Under the pieces are notes generated by a model. That model searched no databases. It saw only the letters and a program-made list of their open reading frames with translations, and had not been told where the DNA came from. Below, one piece after another: positions 1-9,839 of a DNA stretch of 64,000 nt. The stretch is from Myrica gale (lineage: Eukaryota; Streptophyta; Magnoliopsida; Fagales; Myricaceae): assembly GCA_963930655.1 (NCBI GenBank), contig OZ005608.1:9176001-9240000 (forward strand), written 5' to 3'. A program made the translations under genes and the position numbers. Each line of letters starts with the position of its first letter. Position 1 is the first letter of the stretch.

Positions 1-1129
1 TTGCTGATGCTTTGAGGATCCATGTTCCCAACATGTCATCAGACAAAACAAAGTTATACTTCTCCGAAAGACATTATTATATATTTACCCATTTCTTGCT
101 CAGTGCGCATTTTCTGCTCTTTCTTTCAATGGTTCCTAGTGCCGACTTCGACGCCATTTTCCGACTCTGTTTCTTCGGTTTAAGGTCTCCTCTTTTCTAG
201 TGAAAAGACAGCAAAATTTTCAGCATAGTTTGATGATTCTACTTGGGCACTCATGAACAAGATCCCATGTCTTTCCGTGGCGCTTTCTACTCCTGCTAAT
301 AGCTTGTAGAACCCAAAGAAATCTGAAAGTGCCCCACCTGTTTCGCCTTCCCGATGAAGCCCCTCCATTTTTAGAATTACCTCTCATGTTTCAGTGCAAG
401 AGCCATGGCTCCTAAAATAAATTATTTCCAAATTTTAACCGAATTAATTGAAGTAGATTATGTTGACACTTTCGAGATTGATTAAAAAAATATCTTTTAG
501 CATTTACAGAAATAGAAAAATAAGATAATCAGTGTTTGGGATTTTGTTCTCTTGTGTGACGTTATTATACTACTCAAAATGTAGATTAAGATCCATCACC
601 TGATCTCTCCAGGGACCAACTTTTGTTTCCCTCTCACCGAATCTATTAACCTCATCATGTGACTGCTCATGTGAGCTTTGTCGGACTCCAGTTGGCTCAC
701 CTTTTAAAGCATCTTTACCATATAGCTGTCATAGTTTTTTCTATTTTTCTTGCACTGCATCGATTAAAGTTAGACGTAATCAGGACATATATAGATTCTC
801 TTTTAGCGTCTGGCAAGGAAGCTGTTCTTCCGTGTCACTTGTCAGCGAGCTCACGGACTCAATGGTTGGGAATGTCTTAGCAATTAGCATCCTGTATTTA
901 CTATTTCAGCCCTTATTCTTTAGTCTTTACCATTTTCGTCCGTTAGGTCCCCCAACCTCTGCTGCGCATGTGTAATTGCGATGCCTAGCCCGTACGGCGT
1001 GAAAGTAGCAGGGCTATGATACTTTCCGTCGTAATTGTTGTTAAAGCACTAGAAAGAAAAACTCAAAACGTTTCTAGGTATAAGAAGCTCTTATAGTTAT
1101 TGGTTTATATGTATTATCTTTTTGTCCTC
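1..1129. other. Intergenic DNA, no gene recognised
   Basis: This stretch holds only short open frames (the longest about 73 codons, plus strand 659-880) with no domain I recognise and no convincing splice structure. The missing first exon of the TBL gene that follows was looked for here, on the plus strand, and not found. The minus-strand frame at 180-368 could be a relic exon, but I cannot name it. Confidence 0.5.
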
Positions 1130-1922
1130 TAGGACTGTGCACGGGTATCGGTGGTGGGTCGGAAATATCTGCACAGTCGTCGGTACCGACACCGTGTACC
1201 GTGCACCGGCGCCAAGCGTCACCGGTGCCGTGAGTCAAAATCCCCAAATAACGGGAAATTTGACGGAATGGGCGGTTTCACCCCTTTCCTTTTTTTTTGT
1301 TTAACATATATGAAACGACGTGTTTTAATTTCTTTTCAGTCTTCTTAACCCTACTTCTCCTCCCTCTTCGTCATTTCTTCTTCTCCTCTCTCCCCCCCCT
1401 CTCCCTCTTCGCCCGTTTCTTCTGCTCTCAGTCACCGCTTCGCCCGTTTCTTCTCTCTGTCTCTCCTCTGCAACTTTCTCGCTCTCTCTCTCCCCCGTTC
1501 ATTGCGATTTGATTATTTTGTTGTATTTTTGGAACAAATTTCTAGTTTCTTGCGATTTGGTTTGGTTTGATTTGGCTTGGAATCTGCTATTTGGTTTGGT
1601 TTGATTTGTCTTGATTTGGTTTGGTTTGGTTTGGTTTGGTTTTGAATCTGTGATTTGGGTTGAAATCTTGCGATTTGTGCGGTTTGTTTAGATTTTTGTG
1701 AGATTTTGTTTCGATTTGTGCTGTTTGTAATTTTTTTCCTTGAATTTTTTTGAATTTCCGGTGATTGTGGCGGTACCGCCCACGACCACCGTCAAAACCG
1801 CCACCGTTAGGTGATGGTTGTTCCCCTTACGGTGGCGGGGACGGTTCCCGTTTTTGGAGAACCGCCCATAGCGGTGCGGTGCCGGTGGAGGCCATAACCG
1901 CCACCGATTATGCACAACCCTA
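1130..1922. mobile_element. Non-autonomous hAT-like element with perfect 8-bp target duplication
   Basis: The segment starts TAGGACTGTGCA and ends TGCACAACCCTA, which are imperfect terminal inverted repeats. It is flanked on both sides by the direct repeat TTGTCCTC (1122-1129 and 1923-1930), the 8-bp duplication expected of hAT transposition. Sub-terminal regions are rich in CCGGT and ACCG motifs. The interior (about 1340-1640) has a CT-rich stretch followed by TTTGGTTTGAT-type repeats and looks like a plant 5' leader and first intron, so it may be captured promoter or leader DNA. No transposase is encoded. The ends and length (793 bp) are seen directly; the family assignment rests on TSD length and end sequence. 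Confidence 0.85.
1556..1650. repeat. TTTGG-rich simple repeat
   Basis: Imperfect tandem TTTGG / TTTGATTTGG units lie inside the hAT-like element. Similar pyrimidine- and GTTTG-rich stretches are common in first introns of plant genes, which fits captured leader sequence. Confidence 0.7.
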
Positions 1923-1992
1923 TTGTCCTCTACAATTTACCATTATGTCTTTTAGAATGTAATATATTTCATGTCTCCTTGTATGAAACTAA

Positions 1993-2203
1993 GGGGGCGT
2001 TTGTTTCCCAATATTTTTACCTCTCAAAATTTCCAAACAATCATAAAATAATATCTCTTTCCTCATTAAATTATAAAATAATATTATACTATTCAATTAA
2101 ATCTTCTCTCTCCTCACTTTTCCATAAAATACTATACTTTTTTCACAAACTCCAATACCCAAAATTTCCAAAACTCCAATATTTCTACAAACAAACACCA
2201 CCT
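1993..2203. mobile_element. Small AT-rich MITE with GGGGGCGTTTGTTT ends
   Basis: About 210 bp begin GGGGGCGTTTGTTTCC and end with the near inverse ACAAACAAACACCACC. The interior is AT-rich with repeated TAAAATAATATT-like stretches and has no coding capacity. Ends of this type recur in the window (55542-55726 and 57450-57621). No clear TSD is visible, so the superfamily is a guess (hAT-like). Confidence 0.6.
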
Positions 2204-2302
2204 ATGTAGCTTTAATTTTTATACCAAAAACAAAAACAATAACAATAGCAATGAAATATGATAAATAAATAAATAAACTGAAAACTTTTGTTCTGTACGT
2301 AG

Positions 2303-4867
2303 ATTTAATGGTCAAGACTTTCTGGAGAGAAATCGGGGGAAGAGCATCATGTTTGTGGGAGATTCCTTGAGCAAAAATCAGTGGCAGTCATTGACGTGCA
2401 TGCTTCATTCTGCCGTGCCCGATGCTAAATACAATTTAACCAGAGAAGAAGATCTTTCCATATTCGCATTTACGGTATGCCATTCTCACCACTTTTTTTC
2501 CTACTAATTATTATTTTTAATTTTTTTTAGAATAATAAGAAAAATTCGGACACCCATCAAGTACACTAGATTAGACCGGACTTGGCTGACCTGACCTAAT
2601 GACCTAATATTCACACGAATTGAGTTCAACATCACGGTAAACTCTAAAGATGCTAAGTAGCCTACTGACCAATTCTCTATTTAAATTGTGAATTTTTTTG
2701 CCTAAATAATAGTTTAAATCCCTAAGTGTGCGCTTAACCCATATGCGCGTCCTTATGTGAACTGAACAAATGAGTACTTGTCTGTGACTATAGCCTTTGA
2801 CTAATTTGTCTTTAATAGTATATGTCTAAGAGGTCGGTTTGGGGTTGAGAGGTCGGGTCGGCTGATTTTTTCTACTGCTCTTAAGAATACTCGCCCAACA
2901 TATGAGAGGTGCTGATTTATAATTGATACTACTATGTTTTTAATTATTGGAACATGTAAAGGGTTAATTAATTTTCTCCTTTAACACTCATAAAAGATCA
3001 ATACGAATATGTTACAGGATTACGAAGTGAAAGTGATGGTTAATCGGAATTTGTATTTAGTAGACATCGTCCGAGAAAAAATTGGCAGGGTCTTGAAACT
3101 TGATTCAATCGAGGGAGGCAACCTATGGAAGGGAATAGACATGCTCATCTTCAACACATGGCATTGGTGGAACCGGAGGGGACCTTCTCAACCGTATTTT
3201 CCTATGCTACTATATATTTGAACATGTATTTTTTTAAAATGAAAAAAAAAAATTGATAACTTTTGACTGTTTCAATTGTAATAATTGTTGGTGAAAAATA
3301 TATAATTACGGAATATTCGTTGTGAATTGTCAGATGGGATTACGTCCAAGTCGGACCAAAGATTAGCAAGGATATGGATCGCATGCTTGCATTCGAGAGG
3401 GCACTCACAACATGGGGAGGATGGGTGGATACACACATTTATCCTACCGAGACTTCCGTTTTCTTTCAAGGAATATCCCCATCTCATTACAAGTAAGTTC
3501 TCTATATACTATCTACAGTTTTGGTCAATTTTAAGATATGTCAAATAGATTCATCGTCTTAGATCTGCTATGACAAATTAGATAGTTTAATTCAGAAAAA
3601 TATATATATATATATATTGTCGCCAAACTCTACTTGGCTACGTCCAAACATCAAAATCTCAAATTTTTTATACAAATTTTAATACATTTTCACACAAATT
3701 TCAATAAGTTTTTTATTAAAAAATTATATCAAATATTTTCTCTTCTAATTTTTTAACAAACTTCAATTAAAATCATTTTGCAATCAAACACTCTTCATTT
3801 TTTTCACCAACTATTTCACAAACTTTAATAAAAAGTTAAACTTAAAAACATTTTCCTATAAATTTAAAATTCTTAAATTTATATTTGTCAAACATCATCG
3901 TAGGGGCTGTTCGTTTAATAAAGAATTCTCATAATTTTTTGTATTCTCACAATACAAAAATCCTACAACTAAACATTATTTTTAACCTCACATAAAAATA
4001 ACTACAACACGCATACCAATAAAGTTAACATCACCTAAAAATTCTCAAAATACAAAAAATCCTCACAACACTCCTAACCGAACACCCCCTTAGTCTGAAA
4101 TGGGACACAATCACATTAAAGAGGGCAAAAGTTATTGTGTGAGTAAAGCTATTGTGTGAGTGTGTGAGTGGACGGATGAGATTAGAAGTTGAGAAATCTA
4201 ATGGCTGACAAAATGTCACGTCAATTAATGAATCCGACCCACGAACCTGACCCGCACAACCGACCCGGTTTTCATTAATTGACGTGACATTTTGTCAGCC
4301 GTTAGATTTCTCAACTTCTAATCTCATCCGTCTACTCACACACTCACACAGTAACTTCACTCACACAAAAGAGTGGCCCAGGTCAAAAGCCTCTCTATAA
4401 TTCACAGACAATGACCAATGAAATAATATTATGCTGTACACCCAACCACCTACTTATAATAATGCAGCTTTCTTAACAATGTACAAATTAATGCGGACAA
4501 ATAATGCCAAAAAAAATCAAGCATTATTCAGGACGCTTTAATTTCGTCGGTAGTGAATTATTTAAACTATAGTGGCAGCCTGTGGAACGAACCAAGAGCA
4601 AAGAGCTGCGTGGGGCAGAAGCAACCTTTGCCGGGCTCCACCTATCCTGGAGGTCTGCCACCAGCTGTTGCCGTGCTCAAGAGTGCATTGGGAAAGATTT
4701 CGAACCCCGTCAAATTGCTCGATATAACGACCCTCTCGCTCCTGCGCAAAGACGGGCATCCTTCTACTTATGGGCTGGGCGGGCCGACATCGATGGACTG
4801 CAGCCACTGGTGTCTAGCGGGTGTTCCAGACACCTGGAACGAGATCCTTTACAATCTTATTCTTTGA
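2303..4867 (+). CDS. Trichome birefringence-like (TBL) protein, 3' four exons; first exon not in window
   Basis: Four exons join in frame: 2303-2474, 3018-3193, 3334-3492 and 4573-4867 (TGA stop). They encode about 267 residues of a TBL/DUF231 PC-esterase, a Golgi enzyme family that O-acetylates cell-wall polysaccharides. The catalytic GDS motif ([14 protein letters not shown]) is in the first exon listed, the NTWHWW block is in the second, and the C-terminal DxxH-type motif appears as the MDCSHWC block in the last. All four splice pairs are GT/AG with matching phases. The N-terminal exon, expected to carry the membrane anchor and the PMR5N domain, is not found in 1-2302. It either lies upstream beyond a long intron or has been lost, in which case this is a truncated gene. 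Intron 3 (3493-4572) contains two MITEs. I see no internal stop in the four exons, so the preserved part looks functional. Confidence 0.85.
3903..4090. mobile_element. hAT-like MITE, copy 1 (inverted partner at 5384)
   Basis: This is a 188-bp AT-rich unit with ends GGGGCTGTTCGTTTA and TAACCGAACACCCCC, sitting in the last intron of the TBL gene. A near-identical unit lies in reverse orientation at 5384-5576. The unit is non-coding. Confidence 0.75.
4134..4369. mobile_element. Foldback element with about 96-bp arms
   Basis: The left arm (4134-4232) and right arm (4274-4369) are almost perfect reverse complements, separated by a 41-base loop that contains GACCC and GACCCG motifs. The outer ends are TTGTGTGAGT-type repeats. 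The arm sequence (TGAGATTA-AAG, then CGTCA-TTAATGAA, then GACCC) matches the terminal repeats flanking the LysM-kinase relic at 62.2-63.4 kb, so this looks like a short relative of that element. It lies in the last TBL intron. Confidence 0.85.
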
Positions 4868-5383
4868 GCATGAAAATTTATTGAAGCTAATTGTTAGTAT
4901 ACGCAATAATAAGATTTTCAATGCAACAATATTCCTTATAATTTCAGGTTCATCAATTATTAGACACTTCCAATCGAATGGATTAGAATCTCTATATTCT
5001 CAATGCAGATTCTGAATGGATTGGAATTTATTTCTTAATTTTTTTGTGAATGGAATTTAAAAGTTATCAAATATTGAAAAATATTCCCAAATCAACTGCC
5101 CCTGTCTGTGCCAGCTGTGTGGAATTAATGGCCGGGCATGCAGGCCCGCCTACAGTGTATGGTGGGGGCAGAAACCAGCTGTGTTGTGAACTTCCCGTCG
5201 CAATAAACCAGATCCTCCTACAAGAGAATCACTCGCTGCCCTACTTGCAGTCACCCAATCGAAACATCTCTCAATCACCACTCCATTATCTTCGAGGGGA
5301 ACCCCAGTTCTATAACTTTTGGCCCTTCTATCCTCTTCACTACCTTCGTGGCTCCTATAGCACTTTCTCCGAGCAGGACGAAG
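4868..5383. other. Region downstream of the TBL gene; plus-strand open frame 5050-5403 of unknown origin
   Basis: The first part is AT-rich and probably contains the TBL 3' untranslated region. From about 5090 to 5390 the base composition becomes gene-like and a 117-codon frame is open (5050-5403), with the internal repeat LHYLRG occurring twice. I recognise no family. Its last codons run into the MITE at 5384, so it is unlikely to be a real intact protein. Confidence 0.4.
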
Positions 5384-5576
5384 CTAAGAGTGTGTTCGGT
5401 TAGGTGTGTTGTGAGGATTTTTTATTTTTTGAGAATTTTTAGGTGGTATTAACTTTATTGGTATGCGTGTTGTAGTTATTTTTATGTGAGGTTAGAAATG
5501 ATGTTTGGTTGTAGGATTTTTGTGTTGTGAGAATACAAAAAAATCCTGAAAATTCTTTATTAAACGAACAGTTCCT
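5384..5576. mobile_element. hAT-like MITE, copy 2 (reverse orientation of 3903-4090)
   Basis: This unit is the reverse complement of the 3903-4090 unit with only scattered differences. Together the two form inverted repeats about 1.3 kb apart, bracketing the last TBL exon. Confidence 0.75.
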
Positions 5577-5577
5577 A

Positions 5578-6650
5578 AGGGGGGCTAGTGGGGCCATGCC
5601 CCCACAAAGTTTTTCAAAAAAACAAATTTATATACGTGTAAAATTTCAAATTTTTGCAAAAAAAAAAAAAATATAAGGGCAAAATTGATAGTAATCTTTG
5701 AAATGACCCCTCCAAAGTTTTTGGAAAAATAAACATGAGAGAAAGAAAAAACGTGAGGAGAAATAACTACTTTATAAGTGAGCCCTACCATTTTTAAAAA
5801 AAAATATTAAGTGTATCTTTTTTACTTTTCTCTCTACCTCCATTTTTTCTAAAATCCCTCCCTCCCACCCTCCTTTCTAGAATTTCTTCCTCTCTTCTAG
5901 ATTTTGTATTTTCTACTGTTCTCACTCTACCTCTTTTCTAAAATCCATCTCTTCCTTCTTTCTCACTTTTGTCTCTCACTATTTACACTTTCATTATTCA
6001 TATTTTCTCTCAATGACCTTTTTTCTCTCATTATTTTACCTCATATGCAGAAAATAGCAAAAATTTATATTCAACTCTCGGAATAAAACAAAATTTTTGT
6101 TTTGCACAAAAAAAATCCATCTTCAAAGTTAGAATTCTAAATGTTATTACATTTAATAATTATTTTCTTTTTTTCTAATAACAAACTCATTTCATAATTA
6201 TTGTCTAATTAAAATATTATTGCTCTATTTTTTCTAAACAAAATATTATTAGTGCTCTATTAATTGTGTGTACCTATGTTATTTTGGCTAGATTTTAACA
6301 TTGCTTCATGCCTTTATCAATAACTTATGAGTCATTTATTTGGCCGCACAAAGTTTTAGTATTGATATAATAATTGATGATTTTACTCGTTGAAGAAATG
6401 TTTGGTTCAATTAGCATAATTTATGAAAATTTACCTTTTACATATGAGTTAAAGTTTATAATTTTTTGAAGTTTTAAAATATGTTGAAAATTTTGATTAT
6501 GCTTATTTTCATTATAATAAAAATTTAACGACCCTAAAATTAGTCGAAGTACACCTAAAATGACCTCAACACATAGTTAAAACAAAATTAAATAAAAATT
6601 ATATTTGACCCCTAAGGTCAAATCCTGACTTCGTCCCAATCCGAGCCCTA
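5578..6650. repeat. AT-rich dispersed repeat, shared with 36190-36820
   Basis: The segment begins near GGGGGGCTAGTGGGGCC and ends near GGTCAAATCCTGACTTCG. About 500 bases (6115-6640) are clearly similar, in the same orientation, to 36215-36820, sharing for example GGCTAGATTTTAACATT. It has no coding capacity. The end motif resembles those of plant hAT/TTF-type elements, but I could not establish TIRs. Confidence 0.55.
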
Positions 6651-6744
6651 ACATATTATCTCCTAAGGAATCACCCCATTGGTCGTTGAATAACGTATAT
6701 CTTGTAAGGCAAATATAAGGGCCCACAACATAAAAACAAAGGGA

Positions 6745-6885
6745 CGTGTTGGGCGTCCAGCTGGAGGACGTGGCAGTGGGGCCCAGCATTTTTCCTCAAA
6801 GAAAAATGTTGGGCCCCACGCTGGGCCCCACTGCCACGTCCCCCAGCGGGACGCTGGCGGGACACCCAGCGGGACGCCCAGCATT
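6745..6885. repeat. GC-rich hairpin with a perfect 22-bp stem
   Basis: In otherwise AT-rich DNA, a GC-rich block contains the arm GGACGTGGCAGTGGGG followed by CCCAGC, and its exact 22-base reverse complement about 35 bases downstream. Inside is a smaller stem (CATTTTTC/GAAAAATG). Outside are further partly complementary GGGCGTCC/GGGACGCCC motifs. It looks like the centre of a foldback element or a MITE. No function can be read from the sequence. Confidence 0.75.
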
Positions 6886-7250
6886 TCCAAAAAACAAAAT
6901 AGACAGCAAATACACAGCGCACGGGAAGCATACCAGACCTCCATGAATGGTTTTTCTATTCCTTTACACGGTGGGAAAGATCCTTTACATTTCATTGTAT
7001 AGTGGGAAAGATCTAATCTTTTCACTAATAATAGAGAAACATCATATAAAACTATGATCTTTTCACAGTACGTCTCATAAGTCTCTGAAACAAAACTACA
7101 GCGTCCCTCGAGTTTCAATTTTTTTTATTATATCCTCGAGTTGAAAAAAAACAATCAATCAATCAATTACCTTCTTCCGTTGGATTTGACAGTTAAAAAG
7201 AGATTTTAATTTTATCATAAATATGAGACGTACTGTGATCATATTTTTTA

Positions 7251-7477
7251 GGGATAAATGCAAATTGGTCTATGTGCTATACCTAAAAATTGATTCAGTC
7301 TCTATGATATGAAAAACATCAATTTAGTCCCCGTGATTTTAGAAAATGATAAAATCAGTCCCTAATGGATGACCAATAACAAACGAAAATAGAATCATAG
7401 GGACTAAATCGATAATTTTCATATCACAGAGACTAAAACGATTTTTACGTATTACACAGGGACTGATTTTGCATTTA
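7251..7477. mobile_element. Foldback MITE (GGATAAATGCAAA ends)
   Basis: The left end GGGATAAATGCAAATTGG and right end TTTTGCATTTATCC are inverted, and the complementarity continues inward for about 100 bases on each side (GTCTCTATGATATGAAAA against TTTTCATATCACAGAGAC). The unit is non-coding. A flanking duplication is only approximate, and the structure is Mutator-like. Confidence 0.75.
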
Positions 7478-7539
7478 TCCTTATATTTTAAGATGAATTC
7501 AAACTTGAACGAAGATTTTCTTTCTCAATTAATACTTCT

Positions 7540-7680
7540 ACTACAGTGACAGCCTGTGCCACCAACCGAGGCAAAGAGCTGCGTGGGGGCAGAAGCAACC
7601 TTTGCTTGGCTCCACAAAACCTATCAAATTGCTTGGTATAACAATTGTCTCGCTTCAACTCAAAGATGGACATGCTGAAA
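7540..7680 (+). pseudogene. Decayed copy of the TBL last exon
   Basis: The segment resembles the beginning and middle of the TBL last exon at 4573-4867, including CAAAGAGCTGCGTGGGG and GCAGAAGCAACCTTTGC. It then skips about 75 bases (the STYPGG block) and resumes at the CCNATCAAATTGCT region. It keeps an AG before the exon-like start but has lost the frame and the C-terminal MDCSHWC block. It is a broken partial duplicate, probably from local duplication. Confidence 0.8.
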
Positions 7681-7732
7681 GTTTGCTTGCAGAAATGACT
7701 TACTTAATACATATTGTTGTGATTGATTCTTC

Positions 7733-7737
<5 letters not shown>

Positions 7738-7785
<48 letters not shown>
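7738..7785. repeat. (TA)n microsatellite
   Basis: An uninterrupted run of TA dinucleotides of about 45 bases, located directly downstream of the TBL exon relic. Confidence 0.95.
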
Positions 7786-7788
<3 letters not shown>

Positions 7789-7789
7789 T

Positions 7790-8795
7790 TTGAAAAATAT
7801 TTTCACAAAATTTTATTTGTCAATAATTTTTTTTTCTAATTCAACCATATACAGATATATTGAATATATTGTCTCATCAAGAGACTAGTGGATTCCTTAT
7901 TAAACATTTATATAAATCTATTTATCATGTACAAGACCCAACGTTATCTAGAATATTTGACCTAGAAAGATCATCACCATTGACTCGGTCAAAGCACAAC
8001 TACACAACAAATAGATTTGCATAAACCTCTCATGTCTAAGGATACAATAAATTAATTGTAATTAATATATTCTCAACATCTTGATCATTTTAAAAAGGTA
8101 TTCATATTTGATCTCGTTCCATGTATGCACTCTTACATTGTACTCATTTATTTGCTTAAGGTCTCTACCTCACTGACAAAGTTCATCATACTATTTAATA
8201 GAGGCACAATCAGTGTAGACCTATTATACATAAATATGTATCTTGGTCTAGAATAAAATATCAAGTGAATAAGGAACCGAAAAGTCGTAATTCTCGTCTT
8301 TGATTCATTAATCATTGGCATGAACTTTCTATAATGTCACTCAATAATATATGTGCAACATCTAATGTCACATCATATTACGCAATAATATATGCAACAT
8401 GTGGCATCTAAATAAATATTATTCAGATAAATGATTTTTAGGGCATTATTCTTTCACACGCATACTCCTATTTAAGGACTGAATGGGTTGCCCAGGAACA
8501 CCAAAAAGAAGGTTTAGTGGGCTGATCGAAGAATCAATTTTCCTAGTGAAAAAAAGCAGCAACCATGGAATTAATTGTGTGTCCTAAACAATATAGTAGT
8601 TCTAAAATTATTGTGGATTACGATTAGACATACATGTATAGTTATTATATGTAAATGTAATAATTGATTATGTTGGCAAACACATTTTGTATCAATATAT
8701 TTCTATTAATTGTAATACTGTTGAGAATTGTAAACAACTTGTCTTGGCTCACGTAGAAAGTTTACTACGAAGGTCGTGTGAAGAAATGAATTCGG
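7790..8795. other. AT-rich intergenic DNA, nothing recognised
   Basis: I see no open frame of note and no clear repeat structure. A segment at 7855-7960 resembles 10950-11060 (both contain GAATATATTG.CTCATCAAGAGACT.GTGGATTC), so this is probably degraded repeat DNA shared between the two places. Confidence 0.5.
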
Positions 8796-9056
8796 TTATG
8801 TTTGTTTAAGTTCTCAGAAAGTTCTCAAAAGGTTTTCAAAAACTTCTCACTCACTTTTTCATCAATTCTAATATATTTTCATCAATTCCAATAATTTTTT
8901 CATCAATTTCAATACCTTTTCACCAATCTCAATAACTTTTTACAAATTTCAACAACTTTTAACTAACTTTTCACTAATCTCAAAAAAATCTACACTACTT
9001 CCAAAAAAACACAAAAATAAAAACTGTTTTGAAAACTAAACCAAAAATAACCGAAG
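8796..9056. mobile_element. AT-rich MITE with CGGTTAT ends
   Basis: The ends TTCGGTTATGTTTGTTT and AAACCAAAAATAACCGAA are inverted repeats. The interior consists of short degenerate TTTTCATCAATTTCAATA-type repeats. The unit is non-coding and hAT-like by end sequence. Confidence 0.65.
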
Positions 9057-9830
9057 GCTTTCAAGTATTCTAAGGATAGTTGCTAGCTAGTTGGGGGCTA
9101 GCCCAGAGTTTAAAAAATGAAGAATCTGACAGGGGACTTCAAGTTAGCTGGGAGTAAGCCCGAAGGAGTTGACATAAATGAAAATAACTGTCAAGTCTGT
9201 TACTTATAAAAGCAAATTTTGTTACAACCATCTTAACACCTATTTAAAACGACCTATTAGATCATTCTCATTATCTTTTTTTTTAAATAATACACATATA
9301 GAGAGAATTTGCCTTCCCGATTAGATGATATCATAAATCTTTGGAAGAAGTTGAAGCAGAAGATAAAATGAGTGCTCCTGAAATTTCTAAATTCTCTCTC
9401 ATTTTTCTTGGAGAATAAATCACCGTGATCATTATTTTCTTGAGACGATACCTTGAGAGTTTTTAAGGGGGGTGTAATTGGAGTTCTAGTGAAAGCTGGC
9501 TTATGCAATTTCGCAAGAGAATATACTATGAAGAAGTTCAGAGGTTCTGAATGTGGTGCGAGTGCACTGGTCCAAGTTGTGGCGTATCCAGAAAATTTCC
9601 TTTGGGGGCGAAGTAATTTAATATTATCATTTAAATAAAATAAAATAAAATATATATAATTTCATATATAAATTGTAACTTATAACAAACGGAAAGTACG
9701 CAAAATATTTTATAGCAACTTCAATTTGGATACATCAAAAAACCAAACACACGAAACCTATGATTCTATAAATCTCCTATCATCACTGAGCTCGACGATG
9801 TTTTAGAGAATAAACGTCATCTTTTTGTAA
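9057..9830. other. Intergenic DNA with unrecognised plus-strand frame (9453-9638)
   Basis: A 61-codon frame with better base composition than its surroundings is present at 9453-9638, but I recognise no domain. The rest is AT-rich. Confidence 0.35.
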
Positions 9831-9839
9831 TTTCTAGGA

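Noticed and set aside
6663..7118. 151-codon minus-strand open frame
   Set aside because: It runs through the GC-rich hairpin and its flanks, and has no domain or splice context.
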